A stretch of DNA of 64,000 nt from Symbiodinium sp. CCMP2592. Taxonomy: Eukaryota > Sar > Dinophyceae > Suessiales > Symbiodiniaceae. The notes under the pieces were generated by a model that saw nothing but the letters and a program-made list of their open reading frames with translations, was not told the origin of the DNA and ran no database searches. The position numbers were made by a program, and so were the translations under genes. Positions 9,701-20,394 of the stretch are shown here, one piece after another; position 1 is the first letter of the stretch, and the number at the start of each line of letters is the position of its first letter. The stretch covers positions 508,501 through 572,500 of the forward strand of contig CAJNDT010003979.1 of NCBI GenBank assembly GCA_905221615.1, given 5' to 3'.

Positions 9701-10054
9701 ATAAGTGCAGCCCAAAATACTCGGGATGCCAGCAACCAAGTCATCAGTACAGTGCATCGTCGACTCGATTGGGATGCAAATATCCTTTGGCCCCCCCGCT
9801 ATCGGCAGGATAGATCTGCACGAATGTTACAAGTTTGGCGCCCTACAGGTACTGACCTTACTAACATACTTCTCGAAGTTACAAGCTTAGTTAGTGATAA
9901 GTTAGGTATAAAATCGGGAGCTTAAACATAACAAGCTTTTGGCCAGTGGATTTCTGGTTCTGAACTGTTGCTGAAAAAATGCGGAAACCACCGCTGGGAG
10001 TGTTATGAGACCCAGTCCCTGCAACCCTTGGGATGGTCTGAAAATGTTATTTGT

Positions 10055-10400
10055 GTGAGGTTTTGTGTGAGCGAGAGTGTGAGCGGAAGTGTGAGCGGGG
10101 GTGTGAGCGGGCGTGTGAGTTGCCCAATCATGCTCACACTTCCGCTCACACTTTTGACTGTGTTTTCCAGCAAAAATGTGTGAGCGGGAGTGTGAGCGGA
10201 AGTGTGAGCGGGAGTGTGAAAGGGAGTGTGAGCGGAAGTGTGAGTGGAAGTGTGAGCGGGAGCGGTAGAGGGAGTGCGAGCGGGATCCGGAGTGTGAGTG
10301 GCCCATTCATGCTCCCACTTTCGCTCACACTCAACCTTACACTTCCAGATGGGCTGGAAATTCATGCTCACACTCAACCTCACACTCAAACTCACGAAAT
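10055..10400. repeat. 12-bp GTGAGCGGAAGT repeats in alternating orientation
   Basis: Plus-oriented copies of a 12-mer close to GTGAGCGGAAGT run from about 10066 to 10120. Reverse-oriented copies (GCTCACACTTCC) follow at 10133-10157. A second plus block runs at 10172-10310, and reverse-type copies (CTCACACTCAAC) run at 10312-10400. The blocks can fold on each other as long stems. Confidence 0.9.
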
Positions 10401-10679
10401 AAGTATTTCCTGGAATCCAAGCACTTGCAGGGTACGGGGTGTCATAATGGTAGTGATAGTGCTTTTTGCCAGATTCCCCCCATGACATGGCCAAACGGCA
10501 GAAGAAACAAAGACAAACAAGGATTCGGCAAGAAACTGGAGGCATTTCAGCTCTTTTTTTCTCGATCCGGAGGCTTCTCGCTTCACCGCTTCTGTTCTCT
10601 GGGGTTTCGCACGCCCATGTGAACCAGGCGTGCTGCGTCTGTCAAAAACATTGGCAACAAGGTCCAGTCTTGCATGCTG

Positions 10680-10790
10680 GCTTTTGGCCTTCCGACAACC
10701 GACGTTGCGGAACCACCGCGCTTGCCATCACTCTCCGCAGTTCCGCTCGCTCTTCGGGCTGCAACTCCATCACAGATATCTGCAGCCCGA
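10680..10790 (-). CDS. Possible minus-strand exon, unknown
   Basis: Read on the minus strand after a CTGCAG acceptor-like site, the frame gives ISVMELQPEERAELRRVMAS and then VVPQRRLSEGQKP, a charged helical segment. The opposite strand also has long open frames here, so the strand is uncertain. Confidence 0.25.
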
Positions 10791-11912
10791 ATTGCGAGAG
10801 TTCCAGCTGGTTCATGGACCTTCCCTTCACACACTGCGCTATTGTTTTTGCTGCTAGGTTGGACACAGAAATGCGGCACCACCGCTGTCGGCGCTCTGCT
10901 GCATCGATTGAGATTCGCCACCAGCACCGAGGTCCGACATGGCACTCCAAATGCTGCTGTTCGCTGTTGTGCTGCGTCCAAGAATATGTCTATAAGCCTT
11001 TCAATCGCTGTGAGCTATCTGGCTTGTGGTAAACTATTTCATATTTTGCGCGAGAGGAAGCCCATTTCTCAACTCTGAGCCAGGTTTCTTATGTAAAACC
11101 AGCTTTATCTGTAGTTCAACACACGAAAATGCTGCCATTCCAAGCAGATTAGCTTGTAAAACGGTGTCACTTGAGCAGACCACCCAAAAAGCGAACATAG
11201 TTAAGACAATAACAACAACAAGAAGTGGCTTTGATTTTTTCTTTTGTCAAAAGTCATGTTGTTCCCCAAGCAAAGCCAGGAAACATCCATAATTTCGGTA
11301 AATTCCATAACTTCGTCAGAATAATTTCTGGCATGTTAAAGTTCGTAAGTGTGCTAAGTATACTTAGATCTTCAAGACATTCTCATAAACGCTACAGAAC
11401 TTGTTAGCTTATTGCACATAATCGTCCACTTAGCGAAATGTTTACCCCAGTTAGCCAGGTGACTAAGTTCAGTGTCTGTAGGGGGCCAAACTTGTAGACA
11501 CAACGGACAGGCCCCTGGGAGCCGATCTTAGAATTTTTGGCAGTTTTGTTGGTTTTCGATGCCGGCATGTTGTGATACTTGTGCTGTGCCCCACGCTGTA
11601 CAGCCGTCATGTGCTGCTTTGTACAGTCGGCGCGTGAACACGCGGAGCAACAGTCTTGCAGGGCGCACTCCTGCAAACCGAGCCCAGCAATGGTTAGTGC
11701 TCAGCATGGTGGGCAGGCTTGGTGACTCTTGAAAGCTTGCGGACTTTTGCGCCTGGAAGATGCTGGAAGCCTGCGAACCCGAGCCATTTTGAGTCGGCTC
11801 AGGTTCGTTGCAACACCTTGTAGCACCCTGTGTCCCCACGATTCCGGCTTTAGGCCCCTACCTCCGGCCCAGCCATTAGTTCGGCACCAGTTAGGCCTGC
11901 GGCGACACATGT

Positions 11913-11940
11913 GACACACACAGACACACACACACACATA
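11913..11940. repeat. (CA)n microsatellite
   Basis: About 28 bases of ACACACAGACACACACACAC type. Confidence 0.8.
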
Positions 11941-12142
11941 TCCATCTGCAATCTTGGCAAAGTGCATGTAGTAGGTGCTCCGAGTTACTGCTCGGCTTGT
12001 CGAAGCATTGACGCATGTGGAAAGTTCTTTGGCCAGCTGAGGCTGAGGCTCCCTTGTTGATTTCAACTCACCTCAGTTTGTCACCTGCAAAAGCACCACT
12101 TCTTCAAAACAGGTTGGTGCCGATGCAGCAGAAAAGGCACCT

Positions 12143-12376
12143 TTGGTTGCAGTATTCAGGAGCAAATGCAGTTTTGCAGTCTTCGATCACCAGGCAGAGC
12201 TCGAGGCAGTCACGTGCAAAGACATGAGATTGCTGGTTGAGCAGGCACCCGCGCTTCCAAAACGCTTTGCATCTGAAACCCTCAACTTCTCAAAATACAA
12301 TGCTGAGAGTGCTGGCGTGCTGCAACATCCAGTCCTTGAAGGAGTTCCAGAAGTTCCGCGTCGTGCTGATGAATGA
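12143..12376 (+). CDS. Possible exon, unknown
   Basis: A 77-codon frame with mixed charged and hydrophobic content (FRSKCSFAVFDHQAELEAVT ... KRFASETLNFSKYNAES). Not recognised and has no duplicate in the window. Candidate only. Confidence 0.28.
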   Translation: MVAVFRSKCSFAVFDHQAELEAVTCKDMRLLVEQAPALPKRFASETLNFSKYNAESAGVLQHPVLEGVPEVPRRADE

Positions 12377-12704
12377 CCTTCAGCATTTGTTGTGTGACCT
12401 CAAGGCCCCAAACAACCGAGACTAGATGCTCTTTGAAAGCATCCCATCCCATGCTGCGTTTATCCTATGGGCAAGGTTCCACTTGGAAGCTGCGAGTCAC
12501 CGACTCGATGCGACGAGGCGAACCAGACACGGCTCTCAGATCTTACCGTGGATGCATGGTGGAGTCAATGGAGCCGGTCACCCGGACTAAACTACCAAAA
12601 ATTACACCCTCAGAATACTCTGACTGACCTGAAGAGATCGTCTGGAGAGTCTGCCTTGTCAGGCTTGTCAAGCTCGGAGGTTTAGCGGTTGCCCTGTCAG
12701 CTTT

Positions 12705-12992
12705 GTGGATGCTTTGGCAGATTTTGGCAGGAAAGCTTCTGCAATCTCAGGGAAGGCAGGGGCTTTCCCGCAAATTGTTCTTGCCCGCCTGGCGAAGAGA
12801 GCAGGTTCCCCGAACGGCTCCCCGGAAGCACGCAAGAAGCGGCGCAGGAAGAAGGCTGGAACCGGCATGTTGGTGAACCTTGTTGCCGAGACATCTGTGA
12901 GCAAATGTGCTGTCAGATGCTGTCAGCCTGGTGAAGGTGTTGAAGGTGGTGAAAGTGCAGACGGTGCAGCACCACCACCTGGACAGCCCTAG
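12705..12992 (+). CDS. Possible exon with basic nuclear-signal-like patch
   Basis: The frame reads DALADFGRKASAISGKAGAF, then a basic cluster ARKKRRRKK at about residues 40-50, then a Cys- and Gly-rich end. A CTGTCAG acceptor-like site lies just upstream near 12700. The Lys/Arg cluster would fit a nuclear localisation signal, but the family is unknown. Confidence 0.32.
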   Translation: MDALADFGRKASAISGKAGAFPQIVLARLAKRAGSPNGSPEARKKRRRKKAGTGMLVNLVAETSVSKCAVRCCQPGEGVEGGESADGAAPPPGQP

Positions 12993-13124
12993 TCAACATA
13001 AGTTCGAAAAAAATGGTCCCCCCCACCCTCGGGTGGGTGTTCTTTTTGGGTATGTGTGTTTTTTGATTTTTTGTTTTTGGGTTTTTCTTTTGAGGTCGGC
13101 CCATGTCAGTCAGGCAGCTAGTGG

Positions 13125-13300
13125 CTCCACGCGCTCAGTCAGTGGGGCGGTCAGTCAGTCGGCTGGTTGGTCGGTCGGTTTGCGTACCCAGCACCGGCCA
13201 GTCAGTCAGTCAGTCGGTCGTTCGGTTCGCGAGCCTGCCGGTCAGTCAGTCAGTCGGTTGGTCCCGCCGGCCTTTCAAGCAGTCGGTCGGTCTGTTGGTC
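13125..13300. repeat. (CAGT/CGGT)n tetranucleotide region
   Basis: Runs such as GTCAGTCAGTCGGTCG and GGTCGGTCGGTT recur through this interval. Confidence 0.85.
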
Positions 13301-13424
13301 GACGTTCGTTCGCCTGCCCCCCGATCGGCCACTCAGTCTTTGCGTCCGCCGCCAACTACCCGGTTGCATTCCGTGATAGGTCAGGCTTGGGCGTGTGAAG
13401 CTCCTTCAAGGGTGCAGACATAAA

Positions 13425-13580
13425 TAAAGGCGCATGTTTAAGATATATGATGAACCGAAATCGCCACAGGATGGGTTTGCTTAAGATGTATCGTGAAGCT
13501 GAATCTCCAAATGAGGGGGCCTGTCTCAGATATGGGATGAACCGGAATCGCCAAAAGAGGGGGGGTGTTTAAGATACAAC
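13425..13580 (-). repeat. Inverted copy of the 45-bp dispersed satellite
   Basis: ATGATGAACCGAAATCGCCA, GATGAACCGGAATCGCC and similar phrases, with GTTTAAGATAT, are the reverse complement of the repeat units at 20395-20845 and 55430-55870 (GGCGATTCCGGTTCATCAT...CTTAAACACGCC). About three units. Confidence 0.8.
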
Positions 13581-13958
13581 TTTAACAAGTTTAATCATAT
13601 GTATATGAGTATGACTATGTGCGAGTGTATATCTTTATGTTTGTGTATGTTATGCGTGGATTCTCAGGTGATCCTAAAACAGAACAACTAAGTACCAGCT
13701 TACTAAACGAAAGTCCAACACCCCTACGAACTCAGGCGGCTCGTCCCGTCACATACGGGACAAAGCTCTGCGTATGACTTCAGGACGGTACAACACACTG
13801 CACCGCGTCCATCTACAGAGACCTCGCGAATGTCATCAAGCAGCAGACGCTTGAGCAAAGGATGCCCCAAGCCAGAATCATCGTGCTGCACCTCGTTGCC
13901 GAGCCCAGTGGCCCCATCTGTTTGCTCGAACAACCCGCGGACACACGTGCCAGTACGA

Positions 13959-14720
13959 TCACTTTGCAAGCAATACCTGAGCTTGCATGTCAATGCAACT
14001 TTCTGCAAGCTGCCGGCTTCGATCAACGACCGAATCAACGATTCCAATCCGCATGGTACGTCCTAGGACCGCGTCATTCGCAGTGGCTGCTATACCAGCC
14101 GCAATACCAACACAACCACCGACCGTCTTGTACGAAGGCACGGTCCGCAGTAGTTTGCAACTGTTGTAGTCCAACAGTGCACGGCGACGTTCACGCGCAT
14201 ATTGTCCCGCAGACTCCGAAGTCAACCTGAAATGGCAGCATGTGTTTCTCGCAAGGCTATCATGCAACGCATTCGCCTCCGGCAGCTTGTCAGTCCCAGC
14301 GCGGATAAATGAAGAAGGCACAACGATGTCGCCGCCAAGGTCGTGAAGCTCTGTGAACAGCATGCTTCCATGTGTCATGCATGGAACAACAGCAGCACCT
14401 GTAGCAACGGTACTGCAGAAAGGCTTCCACTTACCGACATACGGGTCGCGCAGTCTTGTTCCTTGTTCCAGTGGCATCTGCGTCAAGTCGAGACCGGAAG
14501 TCAGTGTCGCGCAGGTATGCTCTGCCACTTGCCTTATGAAGGACTTCTCGGATGTCAGGTCGATGTATGCCCGGTGTTGTAAGACCAGGCGCAGCTCTCG
14601 GAGTGAAACCCTTTCCCCATGTTCCAGGAGCTCATAGACAGCACGGCCCACCATGGTTGATGTTAAAGGCGTTCCCTTCCCCATTTGGGGCGATTCTCCG
14701 GGAATTGGGGCTACCGACAT
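13959..14720 (-). CDS. 253-codon ORF, unknown
   Basis: One of the longest single-frame ORFs in the window outside low-complexity DNA. It starts MSVAPIPGESPQMGKGTPLT. It contains varied, protein-like sequence such as GRAVYELLEHGERVSLRELR, a run of small hydrophobics (VGGCVGIAAGIAATA near residue 205) and ends ...IDMQAQVLLAK. I recognise no domain. It could be an intronless gene or a large exon; no spliced-leader relict is visible upstream because a TATGTA repeat begins there. Confidence 0.45.
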   Translation of the reverse strand: MSVAPIPGESPQMGKGTPLTSTMVGRAVYELLEHGERVSLRELRLVLQHRAYIDLTSEKSFIRQVAEHTCATLTSGLDLTQMPLEQGTRLRDPYVGKWKPFCSTVATGAAVVPCMTHGSMLFTELHDLGGDIVVPSSFIRAGTDKLPEANALHDSLARNTCCHFRLTSESAGQYARERRRALLDYNSCKLLRTVPSYKTVGGCVGIAAGIAATANDAVLGRTMRIGIVDSVVDRSRQLAESCIDMQAQVLLAK

Positions 14721-14754
14721 TCCTGTCCTTGCAGGCCATTCGAGCCTTGATGTA

Positions 14755-14945
14755 CATGTCTACGTATATGTAAATGTATATGAGTGTGTACATGTACTTG
14801 TTTTTGCCTAGGTACATGTGAGTGTATAGGTATAGGTATATGTATATGTATATACATGTGTAAATGTATATGTATATGTATATGCATATGTACGTGTATA
14901 TGTACATGTATATGTGTATGTATATGCATGTGCAATTGTGTATGT
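14755..14945. repeat. Degenerate (TATGTA)n tract
   Basis: Repeated GTATATGTATATG, TGTACATG and similar phrases of period near 6. The minus-strand His/Ile-rich and Tyr/Ile-rich ORFs here are products of the repeat. Confidence 0.85.
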
Positions 14946-15780
14946 CCTTGTTTTCAGCTATGTTTTTGTGTTTGTATATGCACGTGCCTATGTACAATAT
15001 TTCCAAGCTGTTATCATCATGACAAACGTTAAACCCTTGTCAGGAACTTCACACGTCCAGAGCTTGAGCTGTCACGGAATGCAGTCGGGTAGACCTTGGG
15101 CGGACCGGACTGACGGCTATACGGCTATGCGGCTATACAAACTTGAGTGACGGAAAGAGGGCCGAAGACCATTCGGCCGAAAACAATCCCGGCGACTCTT
15201 GCAGTTTTTGTATATGGACCGACACGAAAACCAAAAAAAAGCACTCAAGAAAAATACACCCAAAAAAATTGGTTACCCCTCACTATCTGGGTGCTACAGT
15301 CGACAGAGATCCAGTGTGGCCGAAGGATAATGATGCAGACACCGTGCCAAGCTCTGCAGTGGCTCGAGATAGACCCTCAGCACGCGAGGACCGGTCTTTT
15401 TCTCTAGGCATGGTAGGTGTTCTGTGCCGTGCCTCAGCGGTTTCAGCAGTTGTCTCCTGCGAGGCCAAGCCGGACATCACCCAATCTGCCACTTCCCTGG
15501 AAGACGAGTACGAAGCGGACTGGGCGAAGCATTTGCCTAAGTGGAGATGACGGGGAGCGGACGGCGTGGCTAATCGAATGCGCCTTTGTCAGGCTCGGGG
15601 ATGAGACCGCCGCTGAGGCGAAGGGCACATAGCGGCATGCACAGTGCGGCACAGTGGCATGTGGTTGATGTCTCTGGTGTTCGTTGCTTCCGCAGGGGAA
15701 GGCTTTGATGTCCATGAGCGTGGCGGATGCCCCATCACAGGCGCGGCTTGGCGCCTCTTGCCTCTACATCACAGTCAACG

Positions 15781-16383
15781 TCACATGCCACCGCTGCAGC
15801 ACAGTATTGCACAATTGTTGTCCAATGGTTCAGGGCCCGAGTGACGATTGCCATCCAATGGCTCCCACGCTTGAGTGCCTTGGCCACAGAAGATGAAGGC
15901 ACCAAACAGTTTCGCCAACTCTGTAGCCGCCATTTCTGGGGTTGGAGTTGCATCATGAACCGTGGACAGCGATGAGTGGACCAGCGCTCCACTGCTGAAA
16001 GCGTGCTGCAATCGTTGGAATCGCTGCTGTGTTGTGTGTCGGACAGGTCCAGAGGGTTCCACAGTTGACAGTTGTGGTCGCGCCGTAGTACAAGTGCAGA
16101 CAAGTGCAGCTTTGGAATCAACTGTTTTTTGGAGAATCGGACGGCCCGACGCTGGGGGGTGAGGCTTCCCACCGCCAAAGCAGAGACAGCTGGCAAGCCC
16201 GTCCTGGAGACGTGTGTGTTGGATAAGGAGGCAAGCGCCGTGAGTGGCGGGGCTACGTCTTGAGTGGGGAGGGTTCAGCTTTGTTTTGGCCGTACGTGGC
16301 AGGTCAAGAAACGGCTCGAATGTGAGAAATGTCTGCCATGCGCCGAGCCGCTCGTAATGCGGAAAACGCAGCAGAACTTTCAT
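15781..16383 (-). CDS. Conserved-in-both-copies ORF, unknown (copy 2)
   Basis: Same 200-codon frame as 470-1072, with a handful of replacements and no indel. Status as a gene is equally uncertain. Confidence 0.22.
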   Translation of the reverse strand: MKVLLRFPHYERLGAWQTFLTFEPFLDLPRTAKTKLNPPHSRRSPATHGACLLIQHTRLQDGLASCLCFGGGKPHPPASGRPILQKTVDSKAALVCTCTTARPQLSTVEPSGPVRHTTQQRFQRLQHAFSSGALVHSSLSTVHDATPTPEMAATELAKLFGAFIFCGQGTQAWEPLDGNRHSGPEPLDNNCAILCCSGGM

Positions 16384-16621
16384 CAGAACCTTAGAGCCAG
16401 TAGGCTTGGTGACTCTTCACAGCTGAGGAACTTCGTGGAGATTTGTACATACCTTCCGATCGGTGACCTGCTATCACTTCGCGCGGCGTCCAGGAACATC
16501 ATCCCAACTCAGGCCGGGAGGTCAGACATCACACTTGAGCACCATTCAGATGTCCCCACCCTCGGTGTGGCGCTGATACTGTAGATGACTAAACTCTTCT
16601 CCTCGGGTCTACTCCTCGTTC

Positions 16622-16768
16622 ATCCCTGGAGTGCCAGAGCGTCCCTGGAGTGTCCAACCCCACAGTGTCCCTGAGAGTGTCCCTGGAGTGCCCAACCCAT
16701 CCCAATCCCATAGTTCCCCTAGAATGCCCAACCCCAAAGTGACCCTGAAGTGCCCAACCCCAAAAAAT
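16622..16768. repeat. Degenerate GTGCCC/TGTCCC minisatellite, copy 2
   Basis: Duplicate of 1324-1465. Confidence 0.7.
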
Positions 16769-16921
16769 TCCAAATCTGTAGGGCGGGCATGTTCGAAGTA
16801 AAACAGTTTAAATTGGTATGTCCTGGATTGTCCTGGTATATTAGCCTGAGGCTTATGTGGCTCACATGATGCTGCGGCTATCCTTGTTGGACCCATCGAA
16901 GAGCCCGGTGTCAAACGTGGG

Positions 16922-17338
16922 TTATATGCTGGCCTTGACGGACGACCAGAAGAGGATGCTGAAAGCATTCAAAAGAGAGTTCGAACATCGTCGAAAGAGA
17001 CCCTCGACATGAGCGGCTAAGTTTGTTTCAGAGATGCGCAGAGATTCTGTTTTGCTAACTGCCAAGGCCTCCTTGCTTTGGTGATGCTGAGCCGCTTTTT
17101 CTTCACTGACTCTCCGATGCAGCTCCTGCAGCTCCTGCTGAGCATCCTCCGGTGCTTGTCCCCACAAGGCTCTGAACATGAGGAAACGCGCGCAATGAGG
17201 GAGGCTGGTGCTCTGCATCTGCTGAAAATCCTTGGAAAAAGCCTCGACATCGATCCGGATACTGTCCTGAAGATGCGGGACTTGAGCAATCCACACTAGC
17301 GGAGCGGGCTGCTCATGGAAGATGGCATGGAGGGTCAA
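16922..17338 (-). CDS. Coiled-coil-like protein exon, unknown (copy 2)
   Basis: 138 codons, the same length as 1619-2035, with only scattered replacements and no indel. An open frame kept in both copies fits coding, but the duplication looks recent enough that this is weak evidence. Confidence 0.45.
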   Translation of the reverse strand: MTLHAIFHEQPAPLVWIAQVPHLQDSIRIDVEAFSKDFQQMQSTSLPHCARFLMFRALWGQAPEDAQQELQELHRRVSEEKAAQHHQSKEALAVSKTESLRISETNLAAHVEGLFRRCSNSLLNAFSILFWSSVKASI

Positions 17339-17710
17339 GGTGCAGGCCCGCCTTTAATGCCGTGCTTCGTGTTCGGTGTTGCAGGCTTGAGGGATTGCAA
17401 GCAACGAACCTCACTCAGGAGCTAGACAGTTTCACACGTATGGTTCAAACGCCCTCCATATATATCCCGCCAAAAAATTAATTCATATTATAACATCATA
17501 ATATGAACTAATCCGCCTCCTGCATTCTCATTTTGTCCATATACTTATTCGTTGTCTTAGGTCTGGCAAAGTGACATTTCAGAACATCGCAATCACAAAC
17601 ATCACAGCCAACCGCCAAAGAATTTTACACTTGCTTTTCTTCCCTGTGCCTCTCGCGATAATCCTTACGCTGCTCCATCCGTTTCTCCTTATTCATTTCC
17701 CTTTACAACT

Positions 17711-17908
17711 TCATATTTCAATGCACCGCCTACGCGACATATAACCTTCATCAAATTCCTCAACCTTCCGATTTCGCCGACACGTAGAACAGTTTTTCCT
17801 AGGCGCCAATTCATTTACACACACTCTACACATCTCCGCATCCGCTTCAAAAAACTCATCTGCTCGTCTCCTCTTACATCTCATACAAAGTTTTCTAGAA
17901 TTCGCCAT
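17711..17908 (-). CDS. Two-finger CxxC zinc protein of TIR element
   Basis: An intact 65-codon frame from MANSRKLC. Finger 1 is CMRC ... MCRVC (residues about 8-30). Finger 2 is CSTC ... RRRC (about 39-60), separated by NELAPRK. Both have the layout C-x2-C, basic patch, Glu-Phe, acidic patch, C. The frame starts in the core and ends inside the left inverted repeat. By resemblance it could bind nucleic acid or accompany a nuclease. The last Cys pair of finger 2 is incomplete, so the protein may be truncated. Confidence 0.55.
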   Translation of the reverse strand: MANSRKLCMRCKRRRADEFFEADAEMCRVCVNELAPRKNCSTCRRNRKVEEFDEGYMSRRRCIEI

Positions 17909-18361
17909 GCCTAATAATACTACCTTCTCTTTAAGACAAAAACGCCACAATATCCAACCAAAAGACCTTACCAATTATGATATACCCACTGCACCAAAAA
18001 CCGTTACCAAAAAACCCTCCAACCCCAACCCCACCCCCCCCATCCGCGAACCTAGGCGTGAACCTTATTTAATGTTCATAATTAGTTTTCGTAATTAATT
18101 TATTTTGAAAACTAACGTGAAACATATTATAGATATCGCTGTTTTCATCAAAAAACTGCTCCATCTGTTCATAGAGTTTTGCACCTTTACGTTTCAAAGA
18201 AAATATCCTATCTCTGTGTCTAGACCTTCTCTTCTTCAATATCTTTAATTTCGTCAGCCATGGCCAACATTTCCGCATCTATCTCGCATCTCTTGCCACC
18301 AGCCATCATTGCAATATTTAAGCAAATGTTCTCAGGTAGTGTTTTTGTGAACTGGTTTTAT

Positions 18362-18544
18362 CTAATCAGTAACTAATGATTGGAAGTATGCTTGGTGTTT
18401 ATTGGTTCGTTCGTGTCTTGCCTTATGGCAGAGACTATATGTTGAACCACATTCGCATTGACAGTTCTTTGGCTGTTTATGATATCTTTCCAAATGTGTG
18501 TTTCTTAATTTGTCTCCGTATTTCTCTCGGTATGTTTTTGACTT
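18362..18544 (-). CDS. C2H2-like zinc-finger fragment in TIR element, copy 2
   Basis: Same frame as 3025-3207, ending ...CECGSTYSLCHKARHERTN-KH and QAYFQSLVTD. Lys replaces Met before ARH, which is closer to what I recall as the consensus for this finger. No start codon. Confidence 0.5.
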   Translation of the reverse strand, partial: KSKTYREKYGDKLRNTHLERYHKQPKNCQCECGSTYSLCHKARHERTNKHQAYFQSLVTD

Positions 18545-19353
18545 TCATTTACCCGTTCAGGATATTTTTCGCGATAGTTGTGCCTGCGCTCGTCCGTTTT
18601 CTGGGAAATCTGCCCTCGACATATTCTTATTTCTTCCTGCAATGTTTTTATTCAGTGTTGCTGGTTTTCTAATGTATTCGCATTCTTATTCCCTTAACTC
18701 TTCCTTTGGGGAGACGAGCAGATGAGTTTTTTGAAGCGGATGCGGAGATGTGTAGAGTGTGCGTAAATGAATTGGCGCCTAGGAAAAACTGTTCTACGTG
18801 TCGGCGAAATCGGAAGGTTGAGGAATTCGTGTAGGCGGTGCATTGAAATATGAAGTTGTAAAGGGAAATGAATAAGGAGAAACGGATGGAGCAGCGTAAG
18901 GATTATCGCGAGAGGCACAGGGAAGAAAAGCAAGTGTAAAATTCTTTGGCGGTTGGCTGTGATGTTTGTGATTGCGATGTTCTGAAATGTCACTTTGCCA
19001 GACCTAAGACAACGAATAAGTATATGGACAAAATGAGAATGCAGGAGGCGGATTAGTTCATATTATGATGTTATAGTATGAATTAATTTTTTGGCGGGAT
19101 ATATATATATATATATATATGGAGGGCGGTTGAACCATACGCGTGGAACTGTCTAGCTTCAGGAACACTGGGACTCGGGAGTCTAGCATCAAACTCCTCC
19201 GGAAACCCAAAATCTTGCCTCTTTGCAGCGGTTGAACCTTGAACCACACACGGGTAGCACAGCTTATGTTTATGGTTACAGAGTTACAGGCTCTCGAGGG
19301 GCCGTCCGCTTTAACTTAACGGGGAGTTTCGCACTGTTTCAGAGTCTCCATGT

Positions 19354-19761
19354 GTGTTGGAGGGATTCGGTGTGCAGCAGAAGTTAATCGAAGCTGTTGC
19401 GTTTTGGGGTGACAGGGTGTGCGAGAGCTGTTACACCGGTGTTATGTTCTTTGTTGGTCGTCCTCTCAGCTGGACCGACGACGCAAAATATCACCGCACT
19501 AATAGAAGAGTCTCCGATGGCGGACGCGCGCCAGGAGGACTCGAATCGAGGCTTCTACCGGCGGGCAGCCCGGCCTCGGCCCCAGGAGTTTCTCTGCCAG
19601 GCCTTTTTGGCAGAGACTCTCCTTTCCCTTCCTCAAAGACGCAGCTACATGGCGGGAGCGAAGAATGGCCTGAAGAGCCCTTGGTGGCGCCGGCCGAACT
19701 CGTTCAGGGCTCTGCTGAGTCCGCTTTCAAATGGCTCTATGAGCGAGTTTTGGGCGACTAG
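19354..19761 (+). pseudogene. Frame-disrupted copy of the 81-codon small ORF
   Basis: Homologous to the intact ORF at 54540-54785. The ATG at 19516 (MADARQEDSNRGFYRR...) loses the frame after an indel, while the C-terminal phrase EWPEEPLVAPAELVQGSAES is kept in the frame of 19354-19761. Two frames are thus needed to cover the gene, which marks a pseudogene. Confidence 0.6.
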
Positions 19762-20394
19762 TCGCATGTGGCTTGAAAATATACCGTGTGCCTGCACAGA
19801 TAGGTCGTTCGTTGACGAGCCACAAAGCCTTGCCGCTGCATTGTGAAGGTTTTGAATGCCTGCGTGCGCGCCGCGTTATTCAGCTCGTCGTTGGGTCGTA
19901 GCTTATTTAGTTTTGCCAGATCTGGGCAATGACATTTGCCAAAGGCCGCCAGACAAGCTTCTCGCTGTCATGATGTGCGACTCCGACTTGCCCGCAAGGC
20001 AGACAGATCCGAGGTCAGATTTGTGAGGCAGGCAAGAAGCAGCACCAACCACTTGGAACAACTTGTGTTGACACCCGGGTTCCAGGTGCGAGAATGCTTC
20101 GCTGGCTATTGCGTTGTCACGGTTGGGCATGAGAAGGTAGAGGCGACGGGGGAGTGACCTGTGAAGAGTGAATTAGTTCTTCGAGATTGGGCCTGGTCTG
20201 AGTGCAAGCAGAGTTTGCAACTACCCGACAACTACCCCCCCCACCCCCGCATCTTTCCCCCCAATTTTCATCCGACGCCTTGCCCATCTCCCTATCCCAG
20301 ACCAAGCAGTGATGTGCACGCTTCACGATTTAGGGTTTAGGTTTTGGGTACACCCTGGTCAACAATGCTACCACGCTTGTGTTAGTCAAAGGTC

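Larger units (their letters stand above)
17420..19158 (-). mobile_element. Terminal-inverted-repeat DNA element, copy 2 (1739 bp)
   Basis: Same element and same TCAGG flanks (17415-17419 and 19159-19163) as copy 1, at the same place in duplication A. It was therefore carried along by the duplication and did not insert twice. The left repeat keeps the second zinc finger that copy 1 lost. The right repeat has lost about 19 bp (GATGAAGGTTATATGTCGC) and gained a TA microsatellite at 19100-19117. Confidence 0.9.
15312..19505. repeat. Segmental duplication A, copy 2
   Basis: Direct copy of 1-4235. Differences are scattered substitutions and short indels, for example an 18-nt TA expansion near 19100-19117 and loss of a GTTTTGG-type stretch near 19458. 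Its right end runs straight into duplication B, so 15312-23422 may have moved as one block. The sequence just upstream (15147-15311) has no counterpart visible in the window because copy 1 starts at base 1. Confidence 0.95.

Noticed and set aside
14632..15006. Tyr/Ile-rich and His/Ile-rich minus-strand ORFs
   Set aside because: Products of the TATGTA repeat.
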